64,000 nucleotides of DNA from Streptomyces chartreusis NRRL 3882 (GCF_900236475.1 NZ_LT963352.1:7055001-7119000); one strand, 5' to 3'; positions 37,838 to 46,624 are shown, counted from the stretch's first letter. The notes: a model not told the origin generated them from the letters alone. Numbers and translations are program-made.

Positions 37838-38484
37838 CCGACCAGCTGCCTTCACTGCGGGGCGCCGAGGTCGGGCGGCGCATCGGCGTCGGCCTGATGT
37901 ACGGGCTGTGGAAGCCGCGCGTGCTCGGCGCCTGGCGGGTGCCCACGACCGGCCCGGTGATCTTCGCCGTCAACCACTCCCACAACATCGACGGCCCGAT
38001 GGTCATGGGCGTGGCGCCCCGGCCGACGCACTTCCTGATCAAGAAGGAGGCGTTCATCGGCCCGCTCGACCCCTTCCTGACCGGCATCGGCCAGCTGAAG
38101 GTGGACCGGGACACCACCGACCGCACGGCGATCACCCGGGCGCTCGGCGTGCTGGAGAACGGCGGCGTGCTCGGCATCTTCCCGGAGGGGACCCGGGGTG
38201 AGGGCGACTTCGCCTCGCTGCGCGCCGGGCTCGCGTACTTCGCGGTGCGCAGCGGCGCCCCGGTCGTGCCGGTCGCCGTGCTGGGAAGTTCCGACCGGCG
38301 GGGACGGTTGATAAAGGGGCTGCCTCCGCTGCGGTCCCGCGTCGACGTCGTCTTCGGGGAGCCCTTCGAGGCGGGTGACGGCAGCGGGCGCCGTACGCGC
38401 AAGGCCCTGGACGAGGCGACCGGGCGCATCCAGAAGCAGCTCGCCGCCCACCTGGAAAACGCCAGGCGCCTCACCGGGCGCTAG
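37834..38484 (+). CDS. plsC: 1-acylglycerol-3-phosphate O-acyltransferase (PlsC-like)
   Basis: 216 residues. Acyltransferase motif I NHSHNID (His48-x4-Asp53) and motif III FPEGTRG (116-122) are intact, with PVVPVAVLG as the C-terminal block. Makes phosphatidic acid in the phospholipid pathway, at the membrane. GTG 37834, translationally coupled to cmk; der follows after 80 nt. Confidence 0.92.
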   Translation: MTDQLPSLRGAEVGRRIGVGLMYGLWKPRVLGAWRVPTTGPVIFAVNHSHNIDGPMVMGVAPRPTHFLIKKEAFIGPLDPFLTGIGQLKVDRDTTDRTAITRALGVLENGGVLGIFPEGTRGEGDFASLRAGLAYFAVRSGAPVVPVAVLGSSDRRGRLIKGLPPLRSRVDVVFGEPFEAGDGSGRRTRKALDEATGRIQKQLAAHLENARRLTGR

Positions 38485-38564
38485 GCGACACTGAGTAGTG
38501 GATCAGCCCGTGAGACAGCGGGTACTCCACCGACCACCACGATGAACGACGAGGTACGGACTTC

Positions 38565-40058
38565 ATGAACGACCACACCCAGCCCGACGGCTCGGACGCC
38601 TACGAAGGCGCGCCCGAGCACGACCACGGGGCGCTCGGCGACGCCGAGTACGCGGAGTTCATGGAGCTCGCCGTGGAGGAGGGCTTCGACCTCGAGGACG
38701 TCGAGGGCGCGATCGAGGCGGCCGGGCACGGCCCGCTGCCCGTCCTCGCCGTGGTCGGCCGCCCCAACGTCGGCAAGTCGACCCTGGTGAACCGCATCAT
38801 CGGCCGCCGCGAGGCCGTCGTCGAGGACAAGCCCGGTGTCACCCGCGACCGTGTGACCTACGAGGCCGAGTGGGCGGGCCGCCGCTTCAAGGTCGTCGAC
38901 ACCGGCGGCTGGGAGCAGGACGTCCTCGGCATCGACGCCTCCGTCGCCGCCCAGGCCGAGTACGCCATCGAGGCGGCCGACGCCGTCGTCTTCGTCGTCG
39001 ACGCCAAGGTCGGCGCCACCGACACCGACGAGGCCGTCGTGCGGCTGCTGCGCAAGGCCGGCAAGCCGGTCGTGCTGTGCGCCAACAAGGTGGACGGCCC
39101 GAGCGGCGAGGCCGACGCGGCCTACCTGTGGTCGTTGGGCCTGGGGGAGCCGTACCCGGTCTCGGCGCTGCACGGCCGGGGCACCGGCGACATGCTCGAC
39201 CAGGTCCTGGAGGTGCTGCCCGAGGCGCCGCGTGAGACGTTCGGCGGGGGTGGCATCGGCGGGCCGCGACGCATCGCCCTCATCGGCCGTCCTAACGTGG
39301 GCAAGTCCTCGCTGCTGAACAAGGTGGCGGGCGAGGAGCGCGTCGTCGTCAACGAGCTGGCGGGCACCACCCGGGACCCGGTCGACGAGCTGATCGAACT
39401 CGGCGGTGTCACCTGGAAGTTCGTCGACACGGCGGGCATCCGCAAGCGCGTCCACCTCCAGCAGGGCGCCGACTACTACGCCTCGCTGCGCACCGCCGCC
39501 GCCGTCGAGAAGGCGGAGGTCGCGGTCATCCTCATCGACGCCTCCGAGTCCATCTCGGTGCAGGACCAGCGGATCGTCACCATGGCCGTCGAGGCGGGCC
39601 GCGCGGTCGTCCTCGCCTTCAACAAGTGGGACACCCTCGACGAGGAGCGCCGCTACTACCTGGAGCGGGAGATCGAGACCGAGCTGGGCCAGGTGGCGTG
39701 GGCCCCGCGCGTCAACGTCTCGGCGCGCACCGGCCGTCACATGGAGAAGCTGGTCCCGGCGATCGAGACGGCCCTGGCGGGCTGGGAGACCCGGGTCCCG
39801 ACCGGCAGGCTGAACGCGTTCCTCGGCGAGCTGGTCGCCGCCCACCCGCACCCGATCCGGGGCGGCAAGCAGCCGCGCATCCTGTTCGGCACGCAGGCGG
39901 GCACCAAGCCGCCGCGGTTCGTGCTCTTCGCCTCCGGCTTCATCGAGGCGGGCTACCGGCGCTTCATCGAGCGTCGCCTGCGCGAGGAGTTCGGCTTCGA
40001 GGGGACGCCGATCCACATCTCGGTGCGGGTGCGCGAGAAGCGCGGCAAGAAGAAGTAG
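38565..40058 (+). CDS. der: Ribosome biogenesis GTPase Der (EngA)
   Basis: 497 residues with two tandem G domains. First P-loop GRPNVGKST (65-73), with DTGGWE and NKVDG; second GRPNVGKSS (~242-250), with DTAGIRKR and NKWD. A KH-like domain (PRFVLFASGFIEAGYRRFIER) ends the protein. The acidic N-terminal extension of ~55 residues is usual in actinobacteria. Required for 50S maturation. ATG 38565; a strong terminator follows 8 nt after the stop. Confidence 0.97.
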   Translation: MNDHTQPDGSDAYEGAPEHDHGALGDAEYAEFMELAVEEGFDLEDVEGAIEAAGHGPLPVLAVVGRPNVGKSTLVNRIIGRREAVVEDKPGVTRDRVTYEAEWAGRRFKVVDTGGWEQDVLGIDASVAAQAEYAIEAADAVVFVVDAKVGATDTDEAVVRLLRKAGKPVVLCANKVDGPSGEADAAYLWSLGLGEPYPVSALHGRGTGDMLDQVLEVLPEAPRETFGGGGIGGPRRIALIGRPNVGKSSLLNKVAGEERVVVNELAGTTRDPVDELIELGGVTWKFVDTAGIRKRVHLQQGADYYASLRTAAAVEKAEVAVILIDASESISVQDQRIVTMAVEAGRAVVLAFNKWDTLDEERRYYLEREIETELGQVAWAPRVNVSARTGRHMEKLVPAIETALAGWETRVPTGRLNAFLGELVAAHPHPIRGGKQPRILFGTQAGTKPPRFVLFASGFIEAGYRRFIERRLREEFGFEGTPIHISVRVREKRGKKK

Positions 40059-40065
40059 CGCCAAG

Positions 40066-40106
40066 CAGCGGAAGGGCGGCCCCGGGCAGGGGCCGCCCTT
40101 CCGCTG
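40066..40106. terminator. Strong terminator behind der
   Basis: Perfect 18-bp stem (40066-40083 with 40089-40106) and a 5-nt loop. It separates der from the convergent gene at 40120 and can act in both directions. Confidence 0.88.
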
Positions 40107-40119
40107 TACGGTGCTCGCT

Positions 40120-40509
40120 TCAGACGCCGCCGCGCCGACCCGGCGGCAGTGCGGCCGGCACGTGGTGCATCCCCGGGCCGTGCGAGCCGACGGTCCCGAC
40201 GCGCTGCCACTGCGTCTGCTGTCCGGCGGCATGGCGGGCGCTCTGGGCACCCGCGCTGTAGGCACTGTACGAGCTGCTGTGCGAACTGCCGTAGGAGCCC
40301 GTGCCGTGCGGGATGTTCCCGAAGGCGGTGAAGCCGAATTTCTCTTCGCCGCTGCGGTCGCCGGGAAGTGCGCGGAAGGACTTGACGTACTCGGCGTAGA
40401 GCGCGTCGTAGATCGGCGTGGCCGATGGGCCGCCCTGGGAGTCCTGAGCCGACCGTGCGGAGGGGATCGACGAGTAGGACTGGCGGCGGGGAACGTCGTA
40501 TGCGTGCAC
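40120..40509 (-). CDS. Conserved Streptomyces protein of unknown function
   Basis: 129 residues from GTG 40509; an upstream in-frame TTG at 40536 would add nine. Composition is Ser/Tyr/Gly-rich; the only ordered-looking block is PIYDALYAEYVKSFRALPGD followed by GFTAFGNIPHGTGS. No signal, membrane segment or enzyme motif. Supported as real by the absence of a better frame, typical GC-rich third positions, and placement between two terminator-like structures. No SD is visible; start uncertain. Confidence 0.62.
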   Translation of the reverse strand: MHAYDVPRRQSYSSIPSARSAQDSQGGPSATPIYDALYAEYVKSFRALPGDRSGEEKFGFTAFGNIPHGTGSYGSSHSSSYSAYSAGAQSARHAAGQQTQWQRVGTVGSHGPGMHHVPAALPPGRRGGV

Positions 40510-40594
40510 GTATGTCCAAACGACCCCGGGGGTCAAGGGATGCGGCCCGGGTACGGCTTTCGCAGGGGTGCGGTCCGCTCGGGTGACGCGCCGC

Positions 40595-41377
40595 TCAGGT
40601 GCCGGCCAGCGGCAGCGCGGCGGCGACGAGCTTTCCGGTCGCCGCCGCCTTGTCCAGCGCGTCCCGCAGCAGGTCCTCGCGCGGCTGGCGGCCGATCGAG
40701 CCGACCGGCGCGGCGAACACCAGCGCCTGCTGGTGCTTGTTGGCGGCCGCGCGCCAGCCCTCGGTGACCTGGAGCGGCTGGTGCGCCTGCCACCAGGCCA
40801 CCGGCTGGCCGCCGTTGCCGCCGGGCTGGAGCACCGCGTGCAGCTGGCCCACGGCGAGCAGCACGGACCAGCCGTGCAGCACGGGCGGTACGGCCGACAG
40901 CTCGGTCAGCGGCATGAAGCCCTGCTCGATCAGCAGCGGCAGGAAGTCGTCGCCGGAGCCCGTGGCGCCCGGCCGGGCGATGGGCGCGGTCGGCTCCACC
41001 ACCAGGGCCGGATGCAGCTCCCCGGCGATCAGCACGAGTCCGCTGGTCACGCCGAGCACCGCCTGCTCGGGCACCACCTTGTCGGGTTCCAGGTCGACGG
41101 TGTCGCCGGTGATGGACTTCACGGCGCCCCGCAGCTGTTCCTCGGTGACCTGGACGACCTGCGAGGGCAGGCAGCCTGCGTGGGCGAAGGCGAGGACGGC
41201 GGTCTCGTCCCCGATGAACAGGACGGTGCTGGTGCGCTCCTGCTCGGAGTCGCCCGGAGTGCGGCAGGACGTGCAGTCGTAACTGCCCGGGGCGGTCTCT
41301 CCGGCGAGCAGGCGGTCTGCTTCTTCGTCGCCGATCTCGGCGCGTACCTCGTCGCTGACGTCGAGCATGCGCGGCAC
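40595..41377 (-). CDS. Conserved protein of unknown function with CxxC motif
   Basis: 260 residues. GTG 41377 has GGGAG 6 nt upstream and is preferred over further upstream starts. A short helical N-terminus (LDVSDEVRAEIGDEEADRLL) precedes YDCTSCRTPGD (CxxC, perhaps metal-binding) and an alternating strand/helix body (TSTVLFIGDETAVLAFAHAG, GLVLIAGELHPALVVEP, WSVLLAVGQLHAVL). No signal peptide. I do not recognise a characterised family. Confidence 0.72.
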   Translation of the reverse strand: MPRMLDVSDEVRAEIGDEEADRLLAGETAPGSYDCTSCRTPGDSEQERTSTVLFIGDETAVLAFAHAGCLPSQVVQVTEEQLRGAVKSITGDTVDLEPDKVVPEQAVLGVTSGLVLIAGELHPALVVEPTAPIARPGATGSGDDFLPLLIEQGFMPLTELSAVPPVLHGWSVLLAVGQLHAVLQPGGNGGQPVAWWQAHQPLQVTEGWRAAANKHQQALVFAAPVGSIGRQPREDLLRDALDKAAATGKLVAAALPLAGT

Positions 41378-41721
41378 GGGTGGCTCCCTCGGGGATGCGG
41401 TGCGTGACAGGACCGGGTGGCTCCCGGCCCGTGGTCCGGGTGGGTCCCGGCTCATGAAGAAGACAACGGGCGATCTGTGGCGGGAGTCACGCCCCAGAGC
41501 GAACGGAATCGAACCAACCAGCGCGCAGGGTCACGCTCGGCGCGGAATCGCGTACTCACCGTCAAGTCGCCCGTTTCTCAGGGGGGTTGAGGCGGTGAAG
41601 TGGGTCACAGACCGTCGGGCGCGTTGGTCGACATATCCGGAAATCCAGGAATGAAGTGGGTGTCCGGAAATAGCCGTTACCCGAGGTATCGGGGAACTGG
41701 CCTGGCATGACGGGCAACCGG
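41378..41721. other. Intergenic region upstream of the Rpf promoter
   Basis: About 340 bp without a credible gene. 41398-41455 contains repeated CCCGG blocks. 41500-41520 has a T-loop-like TTCGATTCC on the minus strand, but no tRNA can be folded around it. The rest shows nothing recognisable. Confidence 0.5.
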
Positions 41722-41751
41722 TTGATGACGGCCCGTCAACCTCCTTAGATT
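41722..41751 (+). promoter_or_regulatory. Vegetative-type promoter of the Rpf-like gene
   Basis: -35 TTGATG (41722-41727) and -10 TAGATT (41746-41751), spaced 18 bp; both are close to the Streptomyces HrdB consensus. Predicted start near 41758 gives a leader of about 165 nt. Confidence 0.65.
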
Positions 41752-41757
41752 CCTCGG

Positions 41758-41922
41758 CCGTGTGCAGCGAGCACCGCTCGGGTACGTCCGCCGGCCGCGT
41801 GATTCTCCGGAACCACGCACAGCACCACACCGGCGGACGGGGCGAGCGCGACCCACGCGCCCCATGGCGCGGGGCGTGGCGTTCCGCCTCGGGGGACCCC
41901 GAGTGCTTCGAGAGGGAACTAC
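41758..41922 (+). ncRNA. Structured 5' leader, candidate riboswitch, of the Rpf-like gene
   Basis: Long leader with several good helices: a perfect 10-bp closing stem (41785-41794 with 41830-41839) around an inner GCGTG/CACGC hairpin whose loop carries CCGGAAC; a strong GC stem in 41852-41880; and CTCGGG/CCCGAG (41888-41903) ending just before the SD GAGGGA. Streptomyces rpf genes are known to use c-di-AMP (ydaO) riboswitches, but the ydaO hallmark GTCAGCTAAC is absent here, so the class is unassigned. Confidence 0.5.
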
Positions 41923-42567
41923 ATGTCCGAATGTGCCGATACCACGCGCGACAACGCTCGGAAGAACCAGGTTCGTACGACGGCGGTCCTCGCCGGGGCG
42001 GCACTGCTCGCGCCCCTCGGGCTGCTGGCCGCGACCGGAAACGCCGCGGCGGCTGACAGCGGAGTGTGGGACCGCATCGCCCAGTGCGAGAGCGGCGGCA
42101 ACTGGCACATCAACACCGGCAACGGCTACTACGGCGGACTCCAGTTCGCCGCTTCGACCTGGCGCGCCTACGGCGGCACGGCCTACGCGCCCACCGCCGA
42201 CCAGGCGAGCAAGTCCCAGCAGATCGCCGTCGCCACCAAGGTCCAGCGGGCCCAGGGATGGGGCGCCTGGCCGACCTGCTCGGCACGCGCCGGGGCGGGC
42301 GGCAGCGCACCCGCGGCTTCCGCGGCGGGCGACCCGGTCAGCGCCGCCGAGCCCGCTCCGGCGAAGCCTTCGAAGACGCCGGCGCGTTCCACGGCACACC
42401 CCGACCGCGGCTCCTCCCGCGGCGACTACACCGTCCGCGAGGGCGACACACTGAGCGGCGTCGCCGCCCGGCACGGGACCACCTGGCAGCACCTCTACGC
42501 CGCCAACCAGGCCGCCATCGGCGGTGACCCCGACATGATCGTGCCCGGCCTGCGCCTCGCACTCTGA
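41923..42567 (+). CDS. Rpf-like transglycosylase with LysM domain
   Basis: 214 residues, secreted. Signal peptide up to about residue 44 (hydrophobic LAGAALLAPLGLLAATG, ending AAAA). Resuscitation-promoting-factor domain next: VWDRIAQCESGGNWHINTGN with the catalytic Glu of CESGGNW, then YYGGLQFAASTWRAYGG. A Pro/Ala linker leads to a C-terminal LysM (YTVREGDTLSGVAARHGTTW). It should cleave peptidoglycan glycan strands during germination or growth. Expression is probably leader-controlled. Confidence 0.95.
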   Translation: MSECADTTRDNARKNQVRTTAVLAGAALLAPLGLLAATGNAAAADSGVWDRIAQCESGGNWHINTGNGYYGGLQFAASTWRAYGGTAYAPTADQASKSQQIAVATKVQRAQGWGAWPTCSARAGAGGSAPAASAAGDPVSAAEPAPAKPSKTPARSTAHPDRGSSRGDYTVREGDTLSGVAARHGTTWQHLYAANQAAIGGDPDMIVPGLRLAL

Positions 42568-42593
42568 GCCGCTCCCCCTCGCCGGGACACGGG

Positions 42594-42621
42594 CCCCGTC
42601 CGGTCAGCCGACCGGACGGGG
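42594..42621. terminator. Bidirectional terminator
   Basis: Perfect 12-bp stem CCCCGTCCGGTC/GACCGGACGGGG with loop AGCC, between the convergent Rpf-like and livF genes; followed by TCTTCG on the plus strand. Confidence 0.85.
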
Positions 42622-42636
42622 TCTTCGCATGCCGGG

Positions 42637-43278
42637 TCAGCGGGGGAGCTCGCCCGACTCTCCGGCGAACACGACCGTCCCGCGCCGCAGTTCGTAGACG
42701 ATCGCGGGCCGCTCCCGCAGGGCGGGCGGCAGGCGCTGCTCGGCGACCACCACGCACGCGTCGAGCGCGCTCAGCAGCTCGTACGTGCGGGCCGCGACCG
42801 AGGGCGACATGCCCTGGGCGGGCTCGTCGACGAGCACCACGCGCGCGCGGGCCAGCAGCGCCCGGGACAGGGCGAGCATGCGCTGTTCCCCGCCGGAGAG
42901 GGTGCCGGCCCGCCGCTCCAGCAGGGGCCGCAGCTGCGGGTAGGCGTCGAGGGCCGGGCCGTGGTCCGGGGCGGCGAGCCCGAGGTTCTCGCGCACGGTG
43001 AGCGAGCCGAACACGGCCCGTCGCTCCGGGACGAGGCACAGCCCGCGCCGGGCCCGCTCGTACGCGGGGACGCGGGTCACGTCGGCGCCGTCCCACACCA
43101 CGGCGCCGCCCGACAGGGGCACCGTTCCGGCCAGGGCGTGCAGGGCGGTGCTGCGGCCGGAGCCGTTGCGGCCCAGCAGCACGGTCAGGCCCGGGCCCGG
43201 GGCGGCGAGGGTGACACCGTGCAGGGCCTCCAGGGGGCCGTAGCGCACGCGCGCGTGGCGCAGGGCGAGGGTGGTCAT
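42637..43278 (-). CDS. livF: Branched-chain amino-acid-type ABC transporter ATP-binding protein (LivF) with Walker A Lys-to-Arg change
   Basis: 213 residues. LivF-type ATPase: signature LSGGE (127-131), Walker B VVLVDEP (147-153) and the family's VVVAEQ in place of the switch His. Walker A reads GRNGSGRST (36-44), so the invariant Lys is Arg42; the codon is CGC and unambiguous. ATG at 43278 overlaps the stop of the fused LivHMG gene (ATGA), so the two are coupled. A slightly short LivF (usual ~235). Confidence 0.9.
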   Translation of the reverse strand: MTTLALRHARVRYGPLEALHGVTLAAPGPGLTVLLGRNGSGRSTALHALAGTVPLSGGAVVWDGADVTRVPAYERARRGLCLVPERRAVFGSLTVRENLGLAAPDHGPALDAYPQLRPLLERRAGTLSGGEQRMLALSRALLARARVVLVDEPAQGMSPSVAARTYELLSALDACVVVAEQRLPPALRERPAIVYELRRGTVVFAGESGELPR

Positions 43279-45995
43279 CACCCGGCCGCCGTTCCCAGGG
43301 CGTCCAGGACCCGCCCGGGCGGGCCGGAGGCGACGATCCGGCCCGCCGTCATCACGTGCACGACGTCGGCGAGGCCGGCCACCAGGTCCAGGTCGTGCTC
43401 GACGACGAGCAGGGCCGTGCCGTCGGCGGCCAGGGCCTTCAGGACCCGGGCGAGGGTGGCCACTTCGCTAGTGTCGAGGCCGGCGGCGGGCTCGTCGAGC
43501 AGCAGGACGCGCGGGGCGCCCGCGAGGGCCCGGGCCAGTTCGACGCGGCGCAGCGTCCCCGTGGGGAGACCGGCGGCGGGCAGCGCCCGCACCGGCCCGT
43601 CGAGTCCGAGCAGCCTGAGGGTCCGCTCCACGGCGCCCGGATCGGTCACCCGGCCCTGTTCGGCGCCCACCCGGACGTTCTCGGCCACGGTCAGCGAGGG
43701 GAAGACGGCCAGTTGCTGGAAGGTCCGCGCGACGCCGAGCCGGGTGCGGGCGTGCGCGGGCAGGGCGGTGATGTCCCGCCCGCCCAGCCGTACCGTGCCA
43801 CGTGCGGGCCACAGCGTCCCGGCCAGACAGTGGAACAGGGTGCTCTTTCCCGCCCCGTTGGGGCCCACGACCGCGGTGATCCGCCCGGGGGAGACGTCCA
43901 GGTCGACCTCGTCGAGGGCGGTGAAGCCGCCGTAGCGGGCGTGGAGGCGGCGGGCCGTGAGGAGGGGGGAGGCGGGGGCCGACGGTGTGGCTGAGCCCGG
44001 GGAGGCCGGTGGCCGGCTGCTCCGGTGGTGTGCCGCACGCGCTGTCGCCCCTGTCGCCGTCGCCCCTGTCGTTGTCGCCCGTGTCGGTCCTGCCGCCGTC
44101 GCGCCCGCGGGCACCGGCGCCGTCCGGGCCGCCCGTCGCTCCGCCGGGCGCAGCAGCCCGCGTGCCCGGGCTCCCGCCGGTGTGAGGGCCGGTGCGCGGC
44201 GCAGGCGCAGGCGTTCCGCCGCTGTGCGCAGGGCCTCGTACGGGCCGCCGGGGAAGCGTCCCACGAGGACCGCCAGGACGCCGATCAGGGCCGCCGCCAC
44301 GCCGCCGCGCGTGCCCGCGTCCAGGCCGACCAGGAGGGCCGCGGCGCCGAGCGCGCCGAGGGTGCTGTCGGCGCCCAGCACCACGACCGCCGCGAACCAC
44401 AGCAGACCGCGCACGGGGTCGTAGGCGGTGGGGTCGAAGGCGCGCAGGCCCATGCCGAGCATGCCGCCGCCCAGCGCGGCGAGCGCGGCGCCCGCGACGA
44501 AGGCGAGCAGCTTCAGGGACGGCACCCGGACGCCCGCCGCCTGCGCCCCCGCCTCGTGGTCCCGCATGGCCGCGAGGGCCCGGCCCGTCCGGCCCCGGCG
44601 CAGCGCGTGTGCCACGAGCAGCGCGAGCGCCAGCAGGAGCAACTCCAGGACGTAGTACGCGCGGTCCCCCTCGAAACCCGCCGGGCGGCCCGGCGACAGG
44701 CCCGAGGTGGCGTACGGCTGGGTGAAGACGAAGCGGCTCACGCCCACGCCGACGGCGAACGTCGCCAGCGCCAGCGCCAGGCCCCGGCGGCCGATCGCCG
44801 GCCAGCCCGTGAGCAGGCCGAGCGGTGCCACCAGGACGATCGCCACCGCGAGGGCCGCCAGCTCCGGCACGGCCGGCAGGCCAGGGAAGCGGCCCGCCGC
44901 CAGCAGCGCGGTGAACAGCGCGCCCAGACCCGCGTACGCCGCCTGCCCCAGGGAGATCTGGCCGCCGCGGCCGGTGACCACCACCAGGGACAGCAGGACG
45001 ACGGCCAGCGCCGGCACCTGGATCGACGTGTGCAGATCCCGGCCGGCGAGGCCCAGCGGCAGCAGGAACAGCACGGCCGCCACGATCCACGCGCCCGGCG
45101 GTGTCGGAACCCGGGCGGTGGCCGTGCGCGGCAGCGCGTCACGGGTGCCCACGCCCGGCAGGACCAGGGCCGCGACCAGCAGAGCGACGACGAACAGGTT
45201 CGTGGCGGCCGTCTGGAGCAGCGGCGCGCCCCACCCGGACGGGTGCAGCCGCGTGAGCTGGCTCTGCGCCACCCCGACGCCCAGCGCCACCACCACCGCG
45301 ACCGGCAGACTCCGCATCCGCGCGGCCACCGCGACCGCCACGACCTCCATCACGAGCAGCGACAGCCCGTACGGGTCGAGCCGCACGTACGGCGCCAGCA
45401 GTACGCCGGTCAGGCCCGCCGTGAAGGAGCCGAACGCCCAGCCCGCCGCCGCGACCCGGTCCGCGTCGATGCCGCCCAGCACGGCGAGCCGCCGGTCGTC
45501 GACCACGGCCCGCAGCTCCCGCCCGAACCGCGTCCAGCGGACGACCGCCGTGACCCCCGCGGCCAGCACCAGCACCACCGCCAGTTGCCTCCACGGCTCG
45601 TCCGGCACCAGCTCCGGCGCGTCGTCCCGCGCCCCCTGTCCCCACAACAGCGCCGCCCCGCCCACCAGCAGCACGAACACGCCGATGGACGCCACCAGCG
45701 TCTGCGCCGGGTCACCGCCGAGAACCGCCAGGGGCCGGAAGACGAACCGTTCCAGTACGACACCCAGCCCCGGCGCCAGCACCAGCAGCGCCACCGCGGC
45801 CCCGAGCCACAGCGGCCAGCCCCACTCGACCACGCACTGCCGCAGCGCGTAGGCGCACACCATCGCGATCGCGCCGTGCGCGAAGTTCAGCACCCCGGTC
45901 GCGCGGTACGTCACGATCAGGCCGATCCCGGTCAGCGCCGCCGCGCTGCCGACCGACAGCCCGGCCAGAGTGAGGTCGTACGTCAGTGAGGACAT
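43278..45995 (-). CDS. Fused LivH-LivM-LivG ABC transporter protein
   Basis: 905 residues: LivH permease (~1-290), LivM permease (~300-600), a Thr/Ala/Pro-rich linker (~620-675) and LivG ATPase (677-905). Markers: ATGVLNFAHGAIAM (LivH), GRGGQISLGQAAYAGLGA (LivM), Walker A GPNGAGKST (711-719), Walker B LLLDEP and VVEHD with the switch His near 867. The signature motif is LPTGT instead of LSGGQ. These are normally three separate proteins. It probably imports branched-chain or related amino acids with the divergent binding protein. Confidence 0.92.
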   Translation of the reverse strand: MSSLTYDLTLAGLSVGSAAALTGIGLIVTYRATGVLNFAHGAIAMVCAYALRQCVVEWGWPLWLGAAVALLVLAPGLGVVLERFVFRPLAVLGGDPAQTLVASIGVFVLLVGGAALLWGQGARDDAPELVPDEPWRQLAVVLVLAAGVTAVVRWTRFGRELRAVVDDRRLAVLGGIDADRVAAAGWAFGSFTAGLTGVLLAPYVRLDPYGLSLLVMEVVAVAVAARMRSLPVAVVVALGVGVAQSQLTRLHPSGWGAPLLQTAATNLFVVALLVAALVLPGVGTRDALPRTATARVPTPPGAWIVAAVLFLLPLGLAGRDLHTSIQVPALAVVLLSLVVVTGRGGQISLGQAAYAGLGALFTALLAAGRFPGLPAVPELAALAVAIVLVAPLGLLTGWPAIGRRGLALALATFAVGVGVSRFVFTQPYATSGLSPGRPAGFEGDRAYYVLELLLLALALLVAHALRRGRTGRALAAMRDHEAGAQAAGVRVPSLKLLAFVAGAALAALGGGMLGMGLRAFDPTAYDPVRGLLWFAAVVVLGADSTLGALGAAALLVGLDAGTRGGVAAALIGVLAVLVGRFPGGPYEALRTAAERLRLRRAPALTPAGARARGLLRPAERRAARTAPVPAGATAAGPTRATTTGATATGATARAAHHRSSRPPASPGSATPSAPASPLLTARRLHARYGGFTALDEVDLDVSPGRITAVVGPNGAGKSTLFHCLAGTLWPARGTVRLGGRDITALPAHARTRLGVARTFQQLAVFPSLTVAENVRVGAEQGRVTDPGAVERTLRLLGLDGPVRALPAAGLPTGTLRRVELARALAGAPRVLLLDEPAAGLDTSEVATLARVLKALAADGTALLVVEHDLDLVAGLADVVHVMTAGRIVASGPPGRVLDALGTAAG

Positions 45996-46004
45996 CGTCC
46001 GGGC

Positions 46005-46481
46005 TCAGTCGGTCTCGTCGGCGGGCTCGCAGATCGGGCACGGGCCCAGCTCGCCGCTCGCCACCAGCTCGGAGTCCACCGGAACCGCCTCCTCCTTCCC
46101 CGCCACCAGCGGGCAGTCCGCGCGGTGCCACAGCGTGCCGCCCGGCACCATCAGCAGCTCGCCGCTGACCGCGAGGGGCGCGAGCGCGGCCTGCCCGGTC
46201 ACGTCCGCGTCCGCCGGCTCGGCCGCCACCAGCAGGCCGTACAGCTCCTCCACGCGCGCGGCGGCGATCGAGCCCCGGCCGTGGGCCAGCAGCACCGCAC
46301 CGGAGACGATCAGTGCCGCGCCGGGGATCGTGCAGGAGGCGAGGTAGGGCAGCTGCCGCTCGGCGAAGCGCTCCCCGGAGACGCCGTACCAGCCGACGAC
46401 GCACAGCACCGCGCCGGCGGCCAGCGCCGCCCAGCCGGCCCAGAGGACGGGATGCACGGTCCGCAGTCGGCTTGTCCGCAT
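46005..46481 (-). CDS. Small membrane protein of the liv operon, unknown function
   Basis: 158 residues. Two transmembrane helices near the N-terminus (LWAGWAALAAGAVLCVVGWY and ASCTIPGAALIVSGAVLLAHG), then a soluble domain ending GTLWHRADCPLVAGKE ... GPCPICEP, with cysteines that could bind metal. ATG 46481 has GGGAG 6 nt upstream and is preferred over GTG 46496. It is 9 bp upstream of the fused liv gene on the same strand, so first gene of that operon; an accessory role is inferred. Confidence 0.78.
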   Translation of the reverse strand: MRTSRLRTVHPVLWAGWAALAAGAVLCVVGWYGVSGERFAERQLPYLASCTIPGAALIVSGAVLLAHGRGSIAAARVEELYGLLVAAEPADADVTGQAALAPLAVSGELLMVPGGTLWHRADCPLVAGKEEAVPVDSELVASGELGPCPICEPADETD

Positions 46482-46624
46482 CGCTGGCTCCCACACGTCG
46501 GTTGTCCGGGCACGCGCCTGGCCGCCTGTTCAAGTCCGCCGCTCGCTTGCACTATGCCCCTTGGAAGCTGACCCTGAAAGCACCGGGCGCACATGGCCCG
46601 GACCGACACCCGGTGGTGAGCCAG

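Noticed and set aside
41495..41560. Possible tRNA on the minus strand (TTCGATTCC T-loop-like motif)
   Set aside because: The flanking bases do not form a T stem, and no D arm, anticodon arm or acceptor stem can be drawn; at most a decayed remnant.
41758..41922. Firm call of a c-di-AMP (ydaO) riboswitch
   Set aside because: The conserved GTCAGCTAAC and GGGTGAATCC blocks are missing, so only a structured leader is claimed.
44025..45989. Long plus-strand open frame opposite the fused liv gene
   Set aside because: Arg/Gln/His-rich nonsense composition typical of antisense frames in high-GC DNA; the minus frame contains clear ABC transporter motifs.
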